From an uncultured Bacteroidales bacterium (GTDB lineage Bacteria; Bacteroidota; Bacteroidia; Bacteroidales; WCHB1-69): a stretch of 9,688 bases of DNA. The DNA is taken from assembly GCA_900321845.1 (NCBI GenBank), contig ONXT01000159.1, positions 1-9,688 on the forward strand, in the 5' to 3' direction. The position numbers were made by a program, and so were the translations under genes. Of this stretch, positions 6,149 through 9,688 are shown one piece after another (the first letter of the stretch is position 1; the number at the start of each line of letters is the position of its first letter). The notes beneath the pieces are model-generated. The model saw only the letters and a list, made by a program, of their open reading frames with translations, made no database searches and was not told where the DNA came from.

Positions 6149-8656
6149 TTATTTCTGGCTGGTGCCTTGTCCACCACCTTGTCCGCCACCTTGCGCGCCG
6201 CCCTGACCGCCACCGCCCATACGACCGAACTCGTCGTCGTTGCCGGATTTGCGTTGGCGCATCTTCACTTCCTGTTTTCCAAAACGGTAGCTGACATCCA
6301 AGCTCACACTGCGCGAACGCCAATAGTATGCCCCGTTTGCGGTGCTTCCGTCAGGATAGATGTTGTTGAATTTCCAGCTTCCGTTGTTGAAAATGTCGTT
6401 CACACCTAAGCGGACCGTCAGTTTTTTCTTCAGGAACTGCGCTTTGAATCCGCCCCAGACGTAAATGCGTCCGTCAGTGGTTCCGAAGGTGGTCTGTGAT
6501 TTCGGATTCCAAAACGCTGCCACTTCAATGGAGTAATTCTTGCAGAACGTGAACTCCTGTGAAGTGTAGAGCGAAAAGCCGTTCACGGTCTTCTTGACAA
6601 CTTTGTCTGAATAGTCGAAGGTTGCGCGCCCAATGTCGAAGTTGACACTGTACATCATCACCCACCATTTCCCAATCGGGATGCGTGTGAAAACGCTCGC
6701 ACTGAACGAATGCGACTTGCCGATGTTTTCCGGCATTTCCAATTTGACCTGTGTCTCCTTGTCGATGAACAGCATGTCTTCGGAGCTGCGGCGTGTGAAG
6801 TTGTAGCTGAGGGTGGTGAACAACATGAACATCCATGAGTGTTCGATGGAGATGCTGTGGATGTACTCGGGGTTCAGGTAGGGGTTGCCACGGGAGATGT
6901 TGTAAGCATCGGAAATGTTGATGTAGGGGTTCAATTCCCAATAGCCCGGACGATTGATGCGGGAGCGGTAGTTGAAACTCAACGTGTTCATTTTCGGCAA
7001 GTTGTAATCGATTTGGAAACTTGGGAACAGGTCGATGTAGTGTTGCTTGTTCACCTCACCCGTGTTGAGAAGCTCGCCGCGAATGTTGGTCTGTTCTGCG
7101 CGCAGACCTGCCTGCAAACTCACTTGAGGCGAAACAGTGAAGTTGCCCAGAATATATGCCGCATTGATGTTCTCAAAATAGTTGAAATGGTTGCTCATCG
7201 ATTCCATCAGACTGTCATTCAGGAAGTTATCGCTGATTATGTAGTTGCGGGTGAAGCTGGATTTGATGCCGCACTCCATGCTGATTTTGTCGTTGAAAGG
7301 GTGCTCGTAGTCTAATTTCGCTGCCACCACGTGCATCTGGTTCGGATCGCTCAGATTGTGGTAAACGACTTTATTCAGCGGGGTGATGAAGTTGTCGGAA
7401 TAATACAAGATGTTGTTGTAACCATCAGATAATGAGCTGTTTATGGAATAAGTTATATCTGCGTACAGGGTTTTGCCAGTTGTGTCGAAGTCGTGTTTGT
7501 AATTGAAGTTTATTTGGTGATTCCCGTGATTGAATTTCCCGATGTCATTATTTAAATAACTGCTAATCAACTCGTTGTTTCTGTAGATGCGGTTGTATCG
7601 GTTGTACTTTTGGTTGCCAAGGCCAAGGTCGCCGCGGTAGGAGAGACTCATTGAGTTGCGCTTGTCGATGAAATAGTCCATTCCGACATTGATGCCGTGG
7701 CTTTGCCAGGTTCCCTTGCTTCCCCACAGTTCTTCCGGATTCTCATTGACGGTCTGACGCGTAGTAACATCATTATAAATTGATGAATAATCGCGCGTGT
7801 TGCCGCTTTGGTTCGGAAAATACATGTAGTAATAGCTGCCGCTGAATCCCACTTTCCCAATGCGGGCATTGAGGTTGAATCCGGCATTGGCGTTCACCAG
7901 CTTGTTGTAGCCTACGCCCGCCCACACGGAGCCGTTGATGCCCTTGTTCTTGTCCTTTTTCGTTACGATGTTGATGATGCCGGCGGTACCCGAAGCGTCG
8001 TAGCGTGCCGACGGGTGCTTGATCACCTCAATCTGGTCAACGGCGGAGGAGGGCATGTTCTTCAGGTAGTTGGTCAGGTCGTCGCCGGAAAGGTGCGGGT
8101 CGCGGTCGTCAATGAGAATGAGCGCACCGGACTTGCCTTGTATGGAGACGTTGTCGTTGTTGTCAACGGTGATGCCGGGCATTTTGCGCAGCAACTCGAT
8201 CACATTGTCGCCCGCCGCCGATGGGTGCGACTCCACGTTCATCACGGTTTTGCCTGCCTTCTGTTCGAAAAGGGGACGCACATACACAATCTCCGCGCCC
8301 TGAAGCACCTGCGCATCCTTGCTCAGCGTGATGGTCCCCAAGTCAATCAATCGGTTGTTCTTGTTAAGGGAAACGGGCTCACTGAACCAATCCTTATAGC
8401 CGAGAATCAGCGTTTTGACAAGATACTGCCCATCGGGAATATCGGTGATTTCAAAGTTGCCCTCCTTGTCGGTCATGCCACCTTGCACAATGAGCGAATC
8501 CTTGGGATTGAGCAACATGACGCCGGCGAATTCCACCGGAGTGTTTTTCTCGGCATCCAGCACCCTGCCTTTGATGCTATTGCTGGCACTTTGTGCAAAA
8601 GCTGCAAAAGTGCTCAATAAAATACCTATTATGAGAATTGTCCTTTTCATAGTCAT
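6149..8656 (-). CDS. Outer membrane beta-barrel protein, TonB-receptor-like, with Gly/Gln tail
   Basis: An 835-residue outer-membrane protein. MKRTILIIGILLSTFAAFA (residues 3-21) is a clear signal peptide. Residues about 27-112 are a CarboxypepD_reg-like domain (IKGRVLDAEKNTPVEFAGV, then a beta-rich stretch ending LGTITL). About 120-235 is a plug-like domain ending in IEVIKHPSARYDASGTAGII, typical of the Bacteroidota outer-membrane beta-barrel family (OMP_b-brl_3). The rest is barrel, rich in alternating Tyr/Asn/Ser strands, with a probable last strand at SLDVSYRFG ending near 793. A 42-residue extension follows: a charged linker, then GGGGQGGAQGGGQGGGQG. The stop is followed by a 96-base gap. 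The ATG at 8654-8656 is one base after the micropeptide stop and is preceded by GGAAAA; the ATG at 8648-8650 is an alternative, and a TTG at 8666-8668 is unlikely. The role is probably transport across, or binding at, the outer membrane; the ligand is unknown. Confidence 0.88.
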   Translation of the reverse strand: MTMKRTILIIGILLSTFAAFAQSASNSIKGRVLDAEKNTPVEFAGVMLLNPKDSLIVQGGMTDKEGNFEITDIPDGQYLVKTLILGYKDWFSEPVSLNKNNRLIDLGTITLSKDAQVLQGAEIVYVRPLFEQKAGKTVMNVESHPSAAGDNVIELLRKMPGITVDNNDNVSIQGKSGALILIDDRDPHLSGDDLTNYLKNMPSSAVDQIEVIKHPSARYDASGTAGIINIVTKKDKNKGINGSVWAGVGYNKLVNANAGFNLNARIGKVGFSGSYYYMYFPNQSGNTRDYSSIYNDVTTRQTVNENPEELWGSKGTWQSHGINVGMDYFIDKRNSMSLSYRGDLGLGNQKYNRYNRIYRNNELISSYLNNDIGKFNHGNHQINFNYKHDFDTTGKTLYADITYSINSSLSDGYNNILYYSDNFITPLNKVVYHNLSDPNQMHVVAAKLDYEHPFNDKISMECGIKSSFTRNYIISDNFLNDSLMESMSNHFNYFENINAAYILGNFTVSPQVSLQAGLRAEQTNIRGELLNTGEVNKQHYIDLFPSFQIDYNLPKMNTLSFNYRSRINRPGYWELNPYINISDAYNISRGNPYLNPEYIHSISIEHSWMFMLFTTLSYNFTRRSSEDMLFIDKETQVKLEMPENIGKSHSFSASVFTRIPIGKWWVMMYSVNFDIGRATFDYSDKVVKKTVNGFSLYTSQEFTFCKNYSIEVAAFWNPKSQTTFGTTDGRIYVWGGFKAQFLKKKLTVRLGVNDIFNNGSWKFNNIYPDGSTANGAYYWRSRSVSLDVSYRFGKQEVKMRQRKSGNDDEFGRMGGGGQGGAQGGGQGGGQGTSQK
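6167..6217 (-). repeat. Imperfect 12-bp tandem repeat encoding GGxQ units
   Basis: About four 12-base units encode, in coding order, GGGGQ, GGAQ, GGGQ and GGGQ at the C-terminus of the outer-membrane barrel protein. Units differ mainly at third codon positions (Gly GGC/GGT/GGA, Gln CAA/CAG), so the peptide repeat is better conserved than the DNA. The unit number may vary between strains. Confidence 0.8.
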
Positions 8657-8657
8657 A

Positions 8658-8726
8658 CTATTTTCCAAAGAATGTAAACAGTGCGGCCACAGCTACGGCC
8701 AATATTGTATAAACGATCGCAGTCAT
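8658..8726 (-). CDS. Small single-span membrane peptide (22 residues)
   Basis: A 23-codon frame (22 residues) begins with ATG at 8724-8726 and ends with TAG at 8658-8660. The peptide begins MTAIVYTILAVAV, continues AALFTFFGK and then stops. It has a short N-terminus, a continuous hydrophobic core of about 18 residues and a terminal lysine, the shape of a single transmembrane helix. Its stop is separated by one base from the ATG of the outer-membrane barrel gene (TAG-T-ATG), the same spacing as at the membrane protein/GntR junction of this operon and at argS-rsgA. The start is preceded by an A-rich stretch (TAAAAATAATAAT) of the type seen before Bacteroidota genes. It begins 38 bases after the GntR stop and fills most of that otherwise empty gap. 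It is too short for standard gene callers. I do not recognise a family. It could be a regulator or stabiliser of a membrane complex, or simply a leader that couples translation into the barrel gene. Confidence 0.6.
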   Translation of the reverse strand: MTAIVYTILAVAVAALFTFFGK

Positions 8727-8764
8727 ATTATTATTTTTAGTATCCCCAAATTCTCCATTCACTG

Positions 8765-9148
8765 TTATTGCTCATTGATTTCGGGAGTTTTAACAGAATT
8801 AACATTGTATAGATTGATGATTTCTTGGATATCGATGTCAAGAAGTCTCAGATGTTTGAGAAAAACGGGTACTTCTTCCTCCATGAACTGCTTTTTCCGC
8901 AGGGTCTTGATGATTTCGACGGCGTTTTCTGCAACGAAAAAGCCGATGCCGCGCTTGTTCATCAAAATCTGGTTGTTTTGGAGGTAGTCGTACGAGCGCA
9001 TCACCGTGTTGGCGTTCACTTCGAAATGGACGGCCAGCTCGCGCACCGACATCACCTTTTCCCCAGCTTTCCAATTTTCACTGAGTATTTGCTCCAATAC
9101 CCAGTTAACAATCTGTAAATAAATGGGTTGTGTGCTACTAAATTCCAT
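8765..9148 (-). CDS. GntR-family transcriptional regulator, YtrA subfamily
   Basis: A 127-residue DNA-binding regulator. A GntR-type winged helix-turn-helix covers residues about 8-73: PIYLQIVNWVLEQILSENW, then the recognition region SVRELAVHFEVNANTVMRSY (34-53), and the wing with KRGIGFFV (65-72). The C-terminal 50 residues are short and helical (VEIIKTLRKKQFMEEEVPVF). No large ligand-binding domain is present; this length and layout are those of the YtrA subfamily, which usually represses operons encoding ABC transporters, often in response to cell-envelope stress. The ATG at 9146-9148 is one base after the stop of the upstream membrane protein (TAA-G-ATG), so the regulator is internal to its operon rather than first, and is probably autoregulating. 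Its operator presumably lies upstream of the operon, outside the window. Confidence 0.92.
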   Translation of the reverse strand: MEFSSTQPIYLQIVNWVLEQILSENWKAGEKVMSVRELAVHFEVNANTVMRSYDYLQNNQILMNKRGIGFFVAENAVEIIKTLRKKQFMEEEVPVFLKHLRLLDIDIQEIINLYNVNSVKTPEINEQ

Positions 9149-9149
9149 C

Positions 9150-9688
9150 TTAGGCCTCCGTTTCTCTTAATCTCAGATAGCTGAGTCCGTAAAAATAGAC
9201 CATGATGGCAATGTCGATGATCCATCGCCACGAGTAGGTCACCACTCTGTATGCAACTTCTTCACCTTGATAGGACCACATGCCGTGCGGGCCGATATTG
9301 ATGAGAAGAGTTGTGAGCACCAGTATGAACAGCGCAATGAAGCCCACCCCAATGGTCAAGAAGGTTTTCACGGCTGCTTTTTTGCGGAAATAGACGGATC
9401 CGAAGAAGAAGACGGAAATCCAAGTGAAGTAGGTGAGTATTGTGGGACCGGAAATGTCGCATAGCCATGCCATGTAAGGTTCTGATAACGAGTAGGTTTC
9501 ATCGATGAACAACGGCCTAACGAAGTATCCAGCGGTGCTTCCGAGAAATGCCGCCGCGAATGTCAGCAGCACTACGTAAACATTGACGATGAGGATGTTG
9601 CCCAGCCACTTTTCCGCCGTGCTTGCGGGAATGGTTAGGTATTGGATCGCGCTGGACGGATTCCCCAGCTTCCAGAACATGCGCGAGG
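9150..9688 (-). CDS. Multi-pass inner-membrane protein, probable ABC-2-type permease subunit (N-terminus missing)
   Basis: A 3' gene fragment: the frame is open to the right edge, so the beginning is outside the window. About 179 residues are visible. Numbering from the first visible Met (9678-9680), hydrophobic segments at about 30-52, 78-98, 103-129 and 150-170 suggest four membrane spans, with a charged C-terminus (YLRLRETEA). Near the left end of the fragment is the pattern IQYLTIPASTAEKWL. YL-x-LPAS-x-x-EK is a motif I associate with Bacteroidota membrane proteins encoded beside YtrA-type regulators and ABC ATPases. ABC-2-like permease is therefore an inference from motif and neighbourhood, not from a full domain. 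No ATPase gene is visible for it; one could lie just upstream. The Met at 9680 should not be taken as the start, because the upstream residues are open and the motif is normally internal. Confidence 0.62.
   Translation of the reverse strand, partial: SRMFWKLGNPSSAIQYLTIPASTAEKWLGNILIVNVYVVLLTFAAAFLGSTAGYFVRPLFIDETYSLSEPYMAWLCDISGPTILTYFTWISVFFFGSVYFRKKAAVKTFLTIGVGFIALFILVLTTLLINIGPHGMWSYQGEEVAYRVVTYSWRWIIDIAIMVYFYGLSYLRLRETEA

Noticed and set aside
7808..8620. A 270-codon plus-strand open frame opposite the outer-membrane barrel gene
   Set aside because: It is antisense to the signal-peptide, plug and early barrel coding sequence and looks like a Val/Gly/His-rich shadow without domain or ribosome binding site.
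8657..8668. TTG start at 8666-8668 for the outer-membrane barrel gene
   Set aside because: It would overlap the micropeptide stop and add four residues before a signal peptide that is complete from the ATG at 8654-8656 or 8648-8650.
8685..8700. Imperfect palindrome GGCC-AC-AGCT-AC-GGCC as a GntR operator
   Set aside because: It has two mismatched pairs on each side of the centre, lies inside the micropeptide coding region where it encodes an Ala/Val run, and is GC-rich unlike a typical operator in this background.

Overview
The window looks like chromosomal DNA from a member of the Bacteroidota, probably Bacteroidales. The evidence is a DUF4290 protein (a family confined to this phylum), an outer-membrane beta-barrel protein of the CarboxypepD_reg-like/TonB-plug type, a Big_5-type Ig-like C-terminus, weak or A-rich ribosome binding sites, and a -7 element matching TAnnTTTG. 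I see no RNA genes, insertion sequences, CRISPR arrays or phage genes. Coding density is very high and no gap between genes exceeds about 100 bases. Apart from the first, truncated gene, everything reads on the minus strand.

Layout from left to right: (1) the 3' end of a plus-strand gene for an Ig-like-domain surface or periplasmic protein, converging on (2) rsgA, the ribosome small-subunit assembly GTPase, which follows (3) argS, arginyl-tRNA synthetase, with one base between argS stop and rsgA start. Upstream of these lie (4) an ABC-2 permease of NatB type, (5) its NatA-type ATPase and (6) a DUF4290 protein ending in ten lysines. Genes 6, 5 and 4 form a tight operon behind a visible Bacteroidota-type -7 box. 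The 70 bases before argS show no obvious terminator or promoter, so read-through into argS-rsgA is possible. (7) A large outer-membrane barrel protein with a Gly/Gln-repeat tail comes next, preceded by (8) a previously uncalled 22-residue single-span membrane peptide, (9) a YtrA-type GntR regulator, and (10) the C-terminal part of a multi-pass inner-membrane protein that runs off the right end.

Genes 10, 9, 8 and 7 appear to be one transcription unit, with single-base stop/start junctions at two of its three boundaries. It combines an inner-membrane protein resembling an ABC-2 permease, a small GntR repressor of the class that commonly controls ABC exporters, a micropeptide and an outer-membrane barrel. 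A regulated envelope transport or stress-response system is a reasonable inference, but the substrate cannot be read from the sequence. The rest of the window is mostly housekeeping: tRNA charging, ribosome maturation and a Na+/drug-type ABC exporter. The micropeptide and its operon are the most interesting part.
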